Source of the DNA: CAYVQZ01 sp964453435
GTDB taxonomy: Bacteria; Abyssobacteria; SURF-5
Length of the DNA stretch: 25,143 bases
NCBI GenBank assembly: GCA_964453435.1
Contig: CAYVQZ010000065.1
Coordinates: 1 to 25,143, forward strand
Direction of reading: 5' to 3'
The notes beneath the pieces were generated by a model. The model did no database searches. It was not told the origin of the DNA and was given only the letters and a program-made list of their open reading frames with translations. Each line of letters begins with the position of its first letter. Position 1 is the first letter of the stretch. Positions 7,942 to 15,045 of this stretch are shown here, one piece after another. A program made the position numbers and the translations under genes.

Positions 7942-8010
7942 GAAATTCCGGGGACATGGACTTCTCGGCCGAAGGTCACGCTCCGCGTGATTCCGTGTCC
8001 CCGGAATTTC
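7942..8010. repeat. Palindromic element B, 69 bp, cloverleaf-like (REP/MITE type)
   Basis: Outer arms of 19 bp (7942-7960, starting GAAATTCCGGGGACA, and 7992-8010, ending TGTCCCCGGAATTTC) pair with one mismatch. Inside are two smaller hairpins: CTTC-TCGGCC-GAAG (7961-7974) and TCACGC-TCC-GCGTGA (7976-7990). A long terminal stem enclosing two small stems is typical of palindromic intergenic elements mobilised by IS200-like or REP-associated transposases. No transposase is nearby. It lies about 120 nt downstream of the DUF3179 stop. Confidence 0.7.
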
Positions 8011-8024
8011 TGACCTGCCGCTTC

Positions 8025-8040
8025 TGCATAGTGCTATGCA
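8025..8040. other. Perfect 7-bp dyad TGCATAG/CTATGCA
   Basis: The two arms are separated by TG, giving a 16-bp dyad that begins 14 nt after element B. It could be an operator-like site or part of the same element. Its position downstream of the DUF3179 gene argues against a promoter role for that gene. Confidence 0.3.
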
Positions 8041-8133
8041 ATATGTAATGGTATTTGTGACCACGTGTACTTAGGAATTACTCGAATCGGTCAGACCACT
8101 TATACGCGCGCTTCTGTTCCAAAACAACTCCTC

Positions 8134-9048
8134 TCATCGATCGGGCAGCGCATAAACGTCCGTATTGGGATGAAACGCTTGCCACGCAAACCAGTAGCTG
8201 AAAATGCCGGGAACCAGGTTGCCGCGCTCGTCGCGAATTTCTGCCACATCGCCTTCTTGGGAAATCTCAATGGTTACAACATTGTCCCCCACATTGTCCT
8301 GGAGCGCCTCCGCCCTTTTTCGCAAGACAGAGAGCTGATACGCTTTTGCTTCGCCTCCCAACTCGATGCCGAGCACTCTCTCCTTGGGAGGCAAGTCTTT
8401 GCGCACATCGCCAACCGGGAACATCAAACGGCCTACCCTGTAATAGCCCTCGTACGGATCCACCGAGTAATCCCTCGTGTAACCTGTGTCCGTCGAAAGA
8501 ACCATGGTATCGGCATGTTCCCGTTTCCATTCTTTCCAAGATGCGACTGAGGAGATTACATGCTCCAGTTTCGTTCCAGCCAGCGGACCCGCAATAGCAG
8601 TCTCCTTCAACTGCGACCACAGGGTCTCCGTTTGGTGGTCGTAAAGCAAAAGGTTGCTCTTGTATAGCATCCCCGAGACGCCGAAGGTGTAGGTCTTGTC
8701 GTTGATTTTCCGGGAGTAAACTACCCCCGTTTGGGTGAGCGGTCAAAACGTGACGACAATGGGTCTGTCGTCGATGGTGTCGTTCACCACTTCGTGCCAG
8801 TTCAGTATCTTGATGGGATACGCCCTTGCTTGCTCGCCGAGTTCTACCCCGACTACTTTGTCGTCAGGGTTGAGGAATCCGGCCTCCGCCGCGGCGACAA
8901 ACTTTGGCTCCAATAGAGCCGGTATGCCGTCTTTGGGGACTCCGCCTGAGAGAATCTGTTCTTTCGGCACAATGGCGTTATCCAGGTTGAACCCTGTCGT
9001 GACGAACAACATACAAACGACGACAGCGGCAACAATGGTTTGCTTCAT
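8134..9048 (-). CDS. DUF3179 family exported protein, probable selenoprotein (TGA read as Sec102)
   Basis: Read through one in-frame TGA (8743-8745) this is a 304-residue DUF3179 protein. Residues 1-20 form a signal peptide. The upstream part has DGIPALLEPKFV and ILNWHEVVNDT. The downstream part has TFGVSGMLYKSNLLLYD, QTETLWSQL, STDTGYTRDYS and FAWQAF. All are in one frame and collinear with the family. The TGA is residue 102 in VTF-U-PLTQTG, where relatives have Cys (CPL motif). The coding frame continues intact for about 200 codons after it, which does not fit decay. A SECIS-like hairpin follows at the right distance. ATG 9048 is preferred over ATG 9054 because AGGAGG is 8 nt before it. The function of DUF3179 is unknown; a Sec/Cys in a conserved loop suggests redox chemistry. 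The alternative is a point nonsense mutation or two separate fragments. Confidence 0.8.
8711..8745 (-). promoter_or_regulatory. Sec codon and bacterial SECIS-like stem-loop
   Basis: On the minus strand, the TGA at 8743-8745 is followed by 13 nt, then CGGGGGTA (8722-8729), the loop GTT (8719-8721) and TACTCCCG (8711-8718). This makes an 8-bp stem with one G-U pair. The loop starts 22 nt after the TGA and its first base is G. These properties agree with the general bacterial SECIS pattern of a small apical loop with G in the first positions, a short upper stem and roughly 16-37 nt from the UGA. The hairpin lies inside coding sequence, as expected in bacteria, where SelB binds it. Confidence 0.7.
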
Positions 9049-9471
9049 GTTCATTCCCTCCTTGTTCCCTGTGGTCTTACTCTGTCATGCCAGTTGGATT
9101 GCGGCAAGAATCGCAGCCGCTTTCTCTCCGAGCGAGGTCTTGCACATCCTTCCTTTTCGGAACAATGTAATTGTATGAGTTGGATGCGACTGCCGGGCAA
9201 TTTACGTCACTCCTCGGATTCATGAAACAGTATTTGATGCGAGGAGGTGTCGGCTCCATGTTTTCTTGACAGCGTAGACGTGCGCCAACCTGTTCTTTGT
9301 TGCAACTTGTTCTCGCAAGAATTCTCTCCGAACGTCGCCGGTCAGCCGACCCTTGAAAGGTTCAGGAAAGCGGGCTTCGCGGTGTAAGGATTTGAGCGGT
9401 CCCGCGACTAATTAAAACGAAAATGAAAGGTTTCCACGAATGAATTTTCCAGGAGAAAGGATTCTGGAACC
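9049..9471. other. Gene-free divergent region
   Basis: This 423-bp gap separates the divergent DUF3179 and DUF547 genes and must hold both promoters. A TTGACA box is at 9266-9271 on the plus strand, but no good -10 box follows at the proper distance. A 61-codon frame on the minus strand (9077-9259) lacks a ribosome site and family resemblance and is not called. Nothing else is supported. Confidence 0.5.
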
Positions 9472-10416
9472 ATGAACAAACAACCGAAAATCCGATTACA
9501 CCACATGATTGCCATGGCTGCCATAATGCTTATCGTCTCAGGAATTGTGCTGCGGCAAAGCCGCGCCGAGTCTCGCGGGGTCTCGATTCAGACTGAGGCC
9601 CAGGCAGAGACGGGAACAATAGGGCCGTCAAATGTTCCGAAAGGCGACGAAAACGGTTTTGGCTACGATGATTATGCATATGTGCTGACAACCTACGTCG
9701 ATAATCAGGGGATGGTCGAGTATTCCAAGCTTAAGGCTGACAGGAACAAGCTGGATTCTTTTGCAGCGACGATTGCCGCGTTGGACCCCAGGAAATTCGA
9801 GAAATGGACCGATAATCAGAAAATCGCCTTCTGGATAAATGCCTATAATGCCTTGACCCTCCAAGTCATCATTGACCATTATCCCATTGAAGCCTCGTTC
9901 GTTCGCGCGCTTGTCTATCCCAAAAACAGCATCCGCCAGATTTCCGGCGTGTGGGATAGAATCACCTTTCCTGTCATGGGGAAGGAAATGACGCTCAACG
10001 AGATCGAGCATGACACGCTCAGGAAAGAGTTCAACGAGCCGCGTATCCACATGGCGCTCGTGTGCGCGGCGATGGGCTGTCCTTCGCTGAGAACAGAACC
10101 CTATCGTGGCCATGAACTGGATGAACAGCTCGATGACCAGACCCAACGATTTTTGGATAACCCTCAGAAATTTCGTATCGACCCGACAGAAGGGCGGGTT
10201 CATCTTTCATCCATTTTCAAATGGTTTGGAAAAGATTTTGTGAAAACATACGGAGTGGAAGGAAAGTTCGGCAAGCACGGGACAATGGAGAGGGCCGTGC
10301 TCAATTTCGTCAGTCAATACGTTGACGACAAAATGGCCGAGCACCTCGCCACCGGCGATTACCAAATAGAATACCTTGATTATGACTGGTCCCTGAACGA
10401 ACAGGACCGAACCTAG
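9472..10416 (+). CDS. Exported DUF547 domain protein
   Basis: The 314-residue protein begins with a basic and hydrophobic segment (about residues 12-27) ending in SRAES, a signal peptide or membrane anchor. The rest is a complete DUF547 domain: the entry FGYDDYAYVL, KIAFWINAYNALTLQ, NEIEHDTLR, the paired Cys motif CAAMGCPS, FKWFGKDF and the terminal YDWSLNEQ. The domain has no established function. The same landmarks occur in the C-terminal third of the GH15 fusion at 706-3417, so the window has one cytoplasmic and one exported copy. It is followed after 19 nt by the VTT membrane protein, so the two are probably co-transcribed. AAGGA lies about 10 nt before the ATG, a slightly long spacing. 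Confidence 0.85.
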   Translation: MNKQPKIRLHHMIAMAAIMLIVSGIVLRQSRAESRGVSIQTEAQAETGTIGPSNVPKGDENGFGYDDYAYVLTTYVDNQGMVEYSKLKADRNKLDSFAATIAALDPRKFEKWTDNQKIAFWINAYNALTLQVIIDHYPIEASFVRALVYPKNSIRQISGVWDRITFPVMGKEMTLNEIEHDTLRKEFNEPRIHMALVCAAMGCPSLRTEPYRGHELDEQLDDQTQRFLDNPQKFRIDPTEGRVHLSSIFKWFGKDFVKTYGVEGKFGKHGTMERAVLNFVSQYVDDKMAEHLATGDYQIEYLDYDWSLNEQDRT

Positions 10417-10435
10417 CGAACGTGGAGGAAAGACG

Positions 10436-11182
10436 ATGGAACAGTCATCGACAGAGGCAAAAAGGCAAGAAATTCAGAGTGAGACTGCTGAAACGAAAGG
10501 AAAAGTAAAAGGTCTGTGGCGTCCGATAGCGCTGATTGTCGTGCTCCTGGCGATAATCATTCTTGCGAGAGCCTTCGGGCTTGGTGAGCGGCTCGGAGAA
10601 TTGCGCGACTGGATTCGCGGCCTGGGTCCCTGGGGGCCGGGTGTGTTTGTTCTGCTTTATGCCGTCGCCGTTGTCGCCGCTCTTCCCGGTTCCGCGCTCA
10701 CCGTTGCGGCGGGAGCGCTCTTCGGTTCGGTATTGGGGGTCATAACCGTCAGCGTCGCCTCCACTCTGGGGGCAAGCCTGGCATTCTTGATCTCACGATA
10801 TTTCGCTCGCGAGGCGGTTGCCCGCTGGCTGTCAACCAAAGAGAAGTTTCGGAAACTCGATAAACTTACAGAAGAACACGGCGCGATCATAGTCGCTCTC
10901 ACGCGCCTTGTCCCGATATTCCCGTTTAATCTTCTCAATTATGGCTTCGGACTCACGCGCGTTCGGTTTTGGACCTACGTGTTCTGGTCATGGCTCTGTA
11001 TGTTGCCGGGAACGGTTCTCTACGTGGTTGGCGCGGATGCGGTTATCAAAGGAATCGCGCAAGGACGTATGCCGTGGCTCTTGATCATAGTTCTCGCGTT
11101 AGCGGCCGTCGTCCTTACCCTGCTTGTCCGATTCGCCCGGCGAAGGTTGCAGGCCAAAGAAATGGAAAGCCAGCAAGCGTAA
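10436..11182 (+). CDS. TVP38/TMEM64 family inner-membrane protein (VTT domain)
   Basis: The 248-residue protein has a charged, soluble N-terminus (1-28), then a membrane segment (RPIALIVVLLAIIILARAF). After this comes the VTT core: GPWGPGVFVLLYAVAVV, LPGSALTVAAGALFG, a conserved loop with SRYFAREAVARWL, the re-entrant RLVPIFPFNLLNYGFGLTR, and two further hydrophobic helices. VTT proteins are relatives of DedA, linked to lipid scrambling or transport, but their substrates in bacteria are mostly unknown. GGAGG sits 7 nt before the ATG. Genes of this family are often next to, or fused with, a flavin disulfide oxidoreductase, which is the next gene here. A structured 174-nt gap separates the two. 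Confidence 0.9.
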   Translation: MEQSSTEAKRQEIQSETAETKGKVKGLWRPIALIVVLLAIIILARAFGLGERLGELRDWIRGLGPWGPGVFVLLYAVAVVAALPGSALTVAAGALFGSVLGVITVSVASTLGASLAFLISRYFAREAVARWLSTKEKFRKLDKLTEEHGAIIVALTRLVPIFPFNLLNYGFGLTRVRFWTYVFWSWLCMLPGTVLYVVGADAVIKGIAQGRMPWLLIIVLALAAVVLTLLVRFARRRLQAKEMESQQA

Positions 11183-11232
11183 ACGCTCAGAAAAGGCTGT
11201 CTCACGATTACTAAGCGCAGGGGATTGAATCT

Positions 11233-11301
11233 GTCCGATAATTATGAAAATCCGCGAAAACGAAGCGCAGGACATGGAATTATCGGACGGACACACTGTC
11301 C
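11233..11301. repeat. Palindromic element C, 56 bp, plus an adjoining small hairpin
   Basis: GTCCGATAATT (11233-11243) and AATTATCGGAC (11278-11288) are perfect 11-bp inverted arms. The centre can pair again as TCCGCG with CGC(A)GGA. Directly after is GGACA-CAC-TGTCC (11289-11301). There is no T-run, so a rho-independent terminator is not supported. It lies between the VTT and oxidoreductase genes and resembles elements A and B in size and style, not in sequence. It could be a REP-type repeat or an mRNA-stabilising structure. Confidence 0.55.
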
Positions 11302-11356
11302 CCGAAGCGAACAACCTTCACCATGAATCGTGGGACACACTCAGAAGGGGGTCTCC

Positions 11357-12877
11357 ATGGCTGAGACAACTGAAGTGCTGCCGAAAGACGACTACAACAC
11401 CACGCTCGTAACGAATGTTCATCCACCCGATTGGAGGAATCCCGAGCCTGCGAAACGATACAACCTCGTGGTGATCGGAGCGGGGACCGCAGGATTGGTG
11501 ACGGCTGCCGGGGCGGCGGGATTGGGCGCGAAGGTGGCGCTCGTGGAGCGGCATCTGCTTGGAGGCGACTGCCTGAACGTCGGTTGTGTTCCTTCGAAAA
11601 GCCTTATCCGCTCCTCACGAGCATATGCGGATGTACGCGACGCGCGCAATTACGGCATACGCGTTCCCGACGGAAGTCAAGCAGATTTTCCCGCTGTCAT
11701 GGAGCGCATGCGCCACTTGAGAGCCAAGATCAGTCACCACGATTCGGCTGCCCGATTCAAAGAGCTCGGCGTGGACGTGTTTCTTGGCGCGGGACGCTTT
11801 TCCGGGCCCGACACCGTCGAGGTCGAAGAAAGAACGCTGCGATTCAAGAAGGCCGTGGTCGCGACAGGCGCACGCGCCGTCGAGCTGCCGATCGAGGGTC
11901 TGGCCCAGGCTGGATACCTCACCAATGAAACCGTCTTTTCTCTTACCGAGCGACCTCGCCGTCTGGCCTTGTTGGGCGCCGGACCGATCGGATGCGAGTT
12001 GGCGCAGACATTTCAGAGGCTGGGCAGCAGCGTGACCCTCATCGAGATTGCGCCGCAAGTTTTGATACGCGAAGACCCCGACGCCGCCCGAATCGTCGCC
12101 GCAGCTCTGGAACGCGACGGAATCGATATCAGGCTGAACACCACAATCAGTCGTGTCACGATTTCGAACGGCGAAAAGGTCCTTCAATTGAAAAGCAACG
12201 GCCAAGACCAAACCCTGACGGTTGACGAAATACTCATCGGCGTTGGCCGAGCGCCCAATGTCGAGAACCTGGGCCTCGAGGTTGTCGATGTGAAATACGA
12301 CAAACACAAGGGCGTCATTGTGGACGACACGTTGCGGACGACAAATTCCCGCATCTTTGCGGCAGGTGACGTCTGCCTGGACTACAAGTTTACGCACACC
12401 GCGGACGCCGCCGCTCGGATCGTGATTCAGAACGCCCTGTTCCGGGGCAAGAAGAAGGTGAGCGCGCTGACCGTCCCGTGGTGCACATACACCGACCCCG
12501 AGATCGCGCACGTGGGAATGTATGAAAAAGACGCCGAAGAAAAAGGCATTCCGGTGGAAACGTTCGTAAGGAATTTTGGCGAAGTCGACCGGGCTATCGT
12601 TGACGGCGAGGAAGACGGCCTGGTGAAGATTCACGTGAAGAAGGGCGCCGATGAAATCCTTGGAGCCACTATCGTAGCTCGGCACGCGGGGGAAATGATC
12701 AGCGAAATCACGCTGGCGATGGTCGGGAAAATCGGCCTCAAAACCATAGCGAATGTGATTCACCCGTATCCAACGCAGGCGGAAGCCATCAAACAGGTAG
12801 CGGATGCCTATAATCGAACCCGACTGACCCCTTTTGTGAAAAAACTTTTTGAACTACTAATGGCGTGGCAGAGATAA
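11357..12877 (+). CDS. MerA-like pyridine nucleotide-disulfide oxidoreductase (class I, FAD)
   Basis: The 506-residue flavoprotein has an unusual 34-residue N-terminal extension. The FAD-binding GAGTAG (41-46) follows, then the redox-active disulfide in GGDCLNVGCVPSK (Cys72, Cys77), the NAD(P)H-binding GAGPIGCELAQ, the FAD contact IFAAGDV and a dimerisation domain. At the position of the catalytic His of lipoamide dehydrogenase there is Tyr471 (HPYPTQAE), as in MerA, so it is not a typical Lpd. The C-terminal Cys pair that hands Hg(II) to MerA is absent (it ends LMAWQR), nor is there an N-terminal heavy-metal domain or a mer operon. The substrate is unknown. ATG 11357 is chosen over an in-frame GTG at 11330 because AAGGGGG lies just upstream. 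The VTT gene upstream is a common partner. Confidence 0.9.
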   Translation: MAETTEVLPKDDYNTTLVTNVHPPDWRNPEPAKRYNLVVIGAGTAGLVTAAGAAGLGAKVALVERHLLGGDCLNVGCVPSKSLIRSSRAYADVRDARNYGIRVPDGSQADFPAVMERMRHLRAKISHHDSAARFKELGVDVFLGAGRFSGPDTVEVEERTLRFKKAVVATGARAVELPIEGLAQAGYLTNETVFSLTERPRRLALLGAGPIGCELAQTFQRLGSSVTLIEIAPQVLIREDPDAARIVAAALERDGIDIRLNTTISRVTISNGEKVLQLKSNGQDQTLTVDEILIGVGRAPNVENLGLEVVDVKYDKHKGVIVDDTLRTTNSRIFAAGDVCLDYKFTHTADAAARIVIQNALFRGKKKVSALTVPWCTYTDPEIAHVGMYEKDAEEKGIPVETFVRNFGEVDRAIVDGEEDGLVKIHVKKGADEILGATIVARHAGEMISEITLAMVGKIGLKTIANVIHPYPTQAEAIKQVADAYNRTRLTPFVKKLFELLMAWQR

Positions 12878-12886
12878 GCATAAGGT

Positions 12887-13139
12887 ATGTGGTATGACCG
12901 ACAATTTCAAAGGCTCGCCGGTGCCGTTTCGGCTGCACTGGACCGCGGGGAACCGGAAGCCATGGGAGCCGGGCAGGAAATCCCAGTCGAGTACGCACGG
13001 GCGAGAATCGAAGAACTCGGCAGTTGCTGTCTCTGGTGTGACGAGTTCTTCGAAAGACATTATCAATCCGAACGGTGAACTTTGCATTTGTTGCGAACGA
13101 CGGGGACTGAAGAAACGGGCGGATGTGGCCACACAATGA
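12887..13139 (+). pseudogene. Possible small zinc-ribbon protein split by a frameshift
   Basis: Two overlapping frames carry halves of what may be one protein of about 84 residues. The frame from ATG 12887 reads through RIEELGSCCLWCDEFFERH with gene-like codon use and stops at 13078. The other frame carries NGELCICCERRGLKKR and stops at 13139. Together they give CLWC followed about 15 residues later by CICC, two CXXC knuckles of a zinc ribbon. A one-base change in the region 13045-13075 would join them. The ribosome-site evidence is mixed: AAGG is 8 nt before an ATG at 12894 in the second frame and only 1 nt before 12887. It begins 10 nt after the oxidoreductase stop. I recognise no family. 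It could be a true frameshift, a sequencing error or noncoding. Confidence 0.35.
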
Positions 13140-13209
13140 TCATTGTTTCCAAAGGAAGAGCTTGTGGACCTGCTCGTGCCACAGGCGCGCAGAAAAGAAA
13201 GAAAGTACG

Positions 13210-13881
13210 TTGAAGGTACTTGTTGCGCCATCAATTCTTTCCGCTGATTTTTTAAGGCTCGCTGAGGAGGTCGACGCCGTTCAGCAAGCGGGCGCTGACA
13301 TGCTGCACCTCGATGTAATGGATGGACACTTTGTCCCGAACATAACCTTCGGGCCGGCGGTTGTGAGCGCCATACGGTCTGTCGCTTCAGTTCCGCTTGC
13401 CGTTCACTTGATGATTGAAAAGCCGGAAAATTACATCAGAGAATTCGTTGACGCAGGAGCCGATATCTTGACATTCCATCTGGAGGCCTGCCGCTACCCA
13501 CAGAGAATCGCGCAAATGATAAAGGACCATGGCGCAAAGGCTGGAATTGCGCTCAATCCCTCGACGCCTGTTGACGGACTCAAGCACGTGATCGAGCATC
13601 TCGATATGGTCCTCGTGATGACCGTCGACCCCGGCTTTGGCGGACAAAAGTTCATGCCCGGGATGCTGGACAAGATTTCTCAAACGAGGAAGCTGGCGGG
13701 AGAGCGCATGGACATATTCGTCGACGGCGGAATAAATCGGCGCAATGCGGGCGGTGTCATCTGTGCGGGGGGAAACGTTCTCGTGGCGGGGTCTTCGGTG
13801 TTTTTGTCAGCCGATTACGCAGAAGCCATAAAGGCTCTCCGCAGCGACAACTTAGCTTGCAAAGGCCTGAAAGAAAGGTGA
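13210..13881 (+). CDS. rpe: Ribulose-phosphate 3-epimerase
   Basis: The 223-residue TIM barrel interconverts ribulose 5-phosphate and xylulose 5-phosphate. It begins KVLVAPSILSADF. Metal ligands are His33 and Asp35 in LHLDVMDG, His66 in AVHLM and Asp172 in FVDGGIN, with the catalytic Asp also in these motifs and TVDPGFGGQKF forming the phosphate loop. The start is TTG at 13210, because family similarity begins right there and no ATG fits. The frame is open back to 13123, but that extension is Cys/His/Trp-rich and unlike any epimerase. A GAAAG tract upstream is a weak ribosome site. It is the first gene of the pentose phosphate set, 5 nt before tal. Confidence 0.93.
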   Translation: MKVLVAPSILSADFLRLAEEVDAVQQAGADMLHLDVMDGHFVPNITFGPAVVSAIRSVASVPLAVHLMIEKPENYIREFVDAGADILTFHLEACRYPQRIAQMIKDHGAKAGIALNPSTPVDGLKHVIEHLDMVLVMTVDPGFGGQKFMPGMLDKISQTRKLAGERMDIFVDGGINRRNAGGVICAGGNVLVAGSSVFLSADYAEAIKALRSDNLACKGLKER

Positions 13882-13886
13882 TTCAT

Positions 13887-14984
13887 ATGAAAAGGATTCG
13901 TGAACTCAACAAGCTGGGACAGGCTATCTGGTATGACAATATCCGCCGGTCTCTCCTGGACTCCGGAGAGCTTCAGGCGCTCATAGACGAGGGCGTTACC
14001 GGCGTGACGTCCAACCCGACGATTTTTGATAAGGCGATAGCCGGCAGCGACGACTATGACGAGGACCTGCAACGTTTCAGCGGCGAGGGCAAGGCGCCGG
14101 AGGACATTTTCTGGACTCTCGCAGCCGATGACATGCGGCGCACGGCCGACCTGTTGCGTCCGGTCCACAAACGCACCGAAGGGGTCGATGGATACGCCTG
14201 TCTCGAGGTCAGCCCAAAGTTGGCCCATCAGACCGAAGAAACAGTCAGCGAGGCTCGGCGCCTGTTCGCTCTTCTGGACCGCCCGAACGTCATGATCAAA
14301 GTGCCTGCAACACCTGCCGGCATACCGGCCATCGAAAAGCTGATCTCGGAGGGCATCAACGTCAACGTCACGTTGATGTTTTCCCTTGAACAATACGAGG
14401 CGGTCGCCAATGCCTATATAGCCGGCTTGGAAAAGCTGGCGGCATCCGGCAGAGACCTGAGCCGGGTCGCATCGGTGGCATCGTTTTTCGTGAGTCGCGT
14501 CGACACTGCCGTCGATAAGATGCTTGAAGAGGTCGGAGCGACAGACCTTCAGGGCAAGGCAGCTATTGCCAACGCCAAGATGGTCTATGTTCGGTTCAAG
14601 GAACTCTTCGGCGGACCTCGGTGGGAAACGTTGGCCGCGAGAGGAGCGCGCGTGCAGCGCCCGCTGTGGGCGAGCACGGGCACAAAGAACCCGCTGTATC
14701 CCGACACCCTTTACGTCGACAGCCTCGTAGGACGAGACACCGTCAACACCCTGCCGCCTGCCACGCTGCAAGCTTTTATGGACCATGGCGCTGTCGCGCC
14801 CACGATCGAAGCCGACTTGGATGCGGCCAGCGAACTGCTTGAGCGCCTGGCCAAAACAGGTGTCGACCTGGACGAGGTGACCAGAAGACTCCTGGATGAA
14901 GGCGTCGCCGCATTCGCTAAATCCTTCGATTCCCTGATCGATTCGATCACGGAGAAGCGCAAGAAGTTGCAGGTCGTAAAGTAA
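13887..14984 (+). CDS. tal: Transaldolase
   Basis: The 365-residue enzyme transfers a dihydroxyacetone unit between sedoheptulose 7-phosphate and glyceraldehyde 3-phosphate. It has the entry IWYDNIRRSLL, GVTSNPTIFDKAI, the Schiff-base lysine Lys138 in NVMIKVPAT, NVNVTLMFSLEQY, FFVSRVDTAVDK and WASTGTKNP. The length and motifs fit the long transaldolase subfamily found in actinobacteria and cyanobacteria, sometimes fused to phosphoglucose isomerase, not the short TalC type. The start at 13887 is supported by AAAGGTG in the last codons of rpe. A large antisense frame opposite this gene is a codon-bias shadow. Confidence 0.95.
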   Translation: MKRIRELNKLGQAIWYDNIRRSLLDSGELQALIDEGVTGVTSNPTIFDKAIAGSDDYDEDLQRFSGEGKAPEDIFWTLAADDMRRTADLLRPVHKRTEGVDGYACLEVSPKLAHQTEETVSEARRLFALLDRPNVMIKVPATPAGIPAIEKLISEGINVNVTLMFSLEQYEAVANAYIAGLEKLAASGRDLSRVASVASFFVSRVDTAVDKMLEEVGATDLQGKAAIANAKMVYVRFKELFGGPRWETLAARGARVQRPLWASTGTKNPLYPDTLYVDSLVGRDTVNTLPPATLQAFMDHGAVAPTIEADLDAASELLERLAKTGVDLDEVTRRLLDEGVAAFAKSFDSLIDSITEKRKKLQVVK

Positions 14985-15045
14985 TCCGTTTTCATTTGGG
15001 TGAAGACGTCGTCGCGTCTTTGAGACAACTGGCAAGGACACTGCA

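Larger units (their letters stand above)
7523..8133. other. Gene-free region of about 610 bp with several palindromes
   Basis: No convincing gene is present. It is AT-richer than its surroundings between about 7620 and 7760. It contains hairpin CGGGTTT-ATCT-AAACCCG (7614-7631), inverted arms TTCACG/CGTGAA (7561-7588), a short tandem GGATGGAA near 7763-7778, the palindromic element B (7942-8010) and a dyad at 8025-8040. It should hold the promoter of the 7010-7522 gene and the 3' end of the DUF3179 transcript. Confidence 0.6.

Noticed and set aside
8134..9054. Two separate genes for the DUF3179 fragments, or a pseudogene
   Set aside because: Both halves are in the same frame, collinear with one family and separated only by a TGA at a conserved Cys, with a SECIS-like hairpin; a selenoprotein explains this better, though a nonsense mutation is not excluded.
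9077..9259. Minus-strand 60-residue frame upstream of the DUF3179 gene, ending with a CDSC motif
   Set aside because: No ribosome site, mixed codon use and no recognised family; it lies where promoters are expected.
11615..12763. Antisense frame of 382 codons opposite the oxidoreductase
   Set aside because: It is covered entirely by a clear flavoprotein gene and resembles no family.
11357..12877. Mercuric reductase (merA) or lipoamide dehydrogenase (lpdA) as a firm name
   Set aside because: The C-terminal Cys pair and mer operon are absent, and the catalytic His of lipoamide dehydrogenase is Tyr, so only a general oxidoreductase call is justified.
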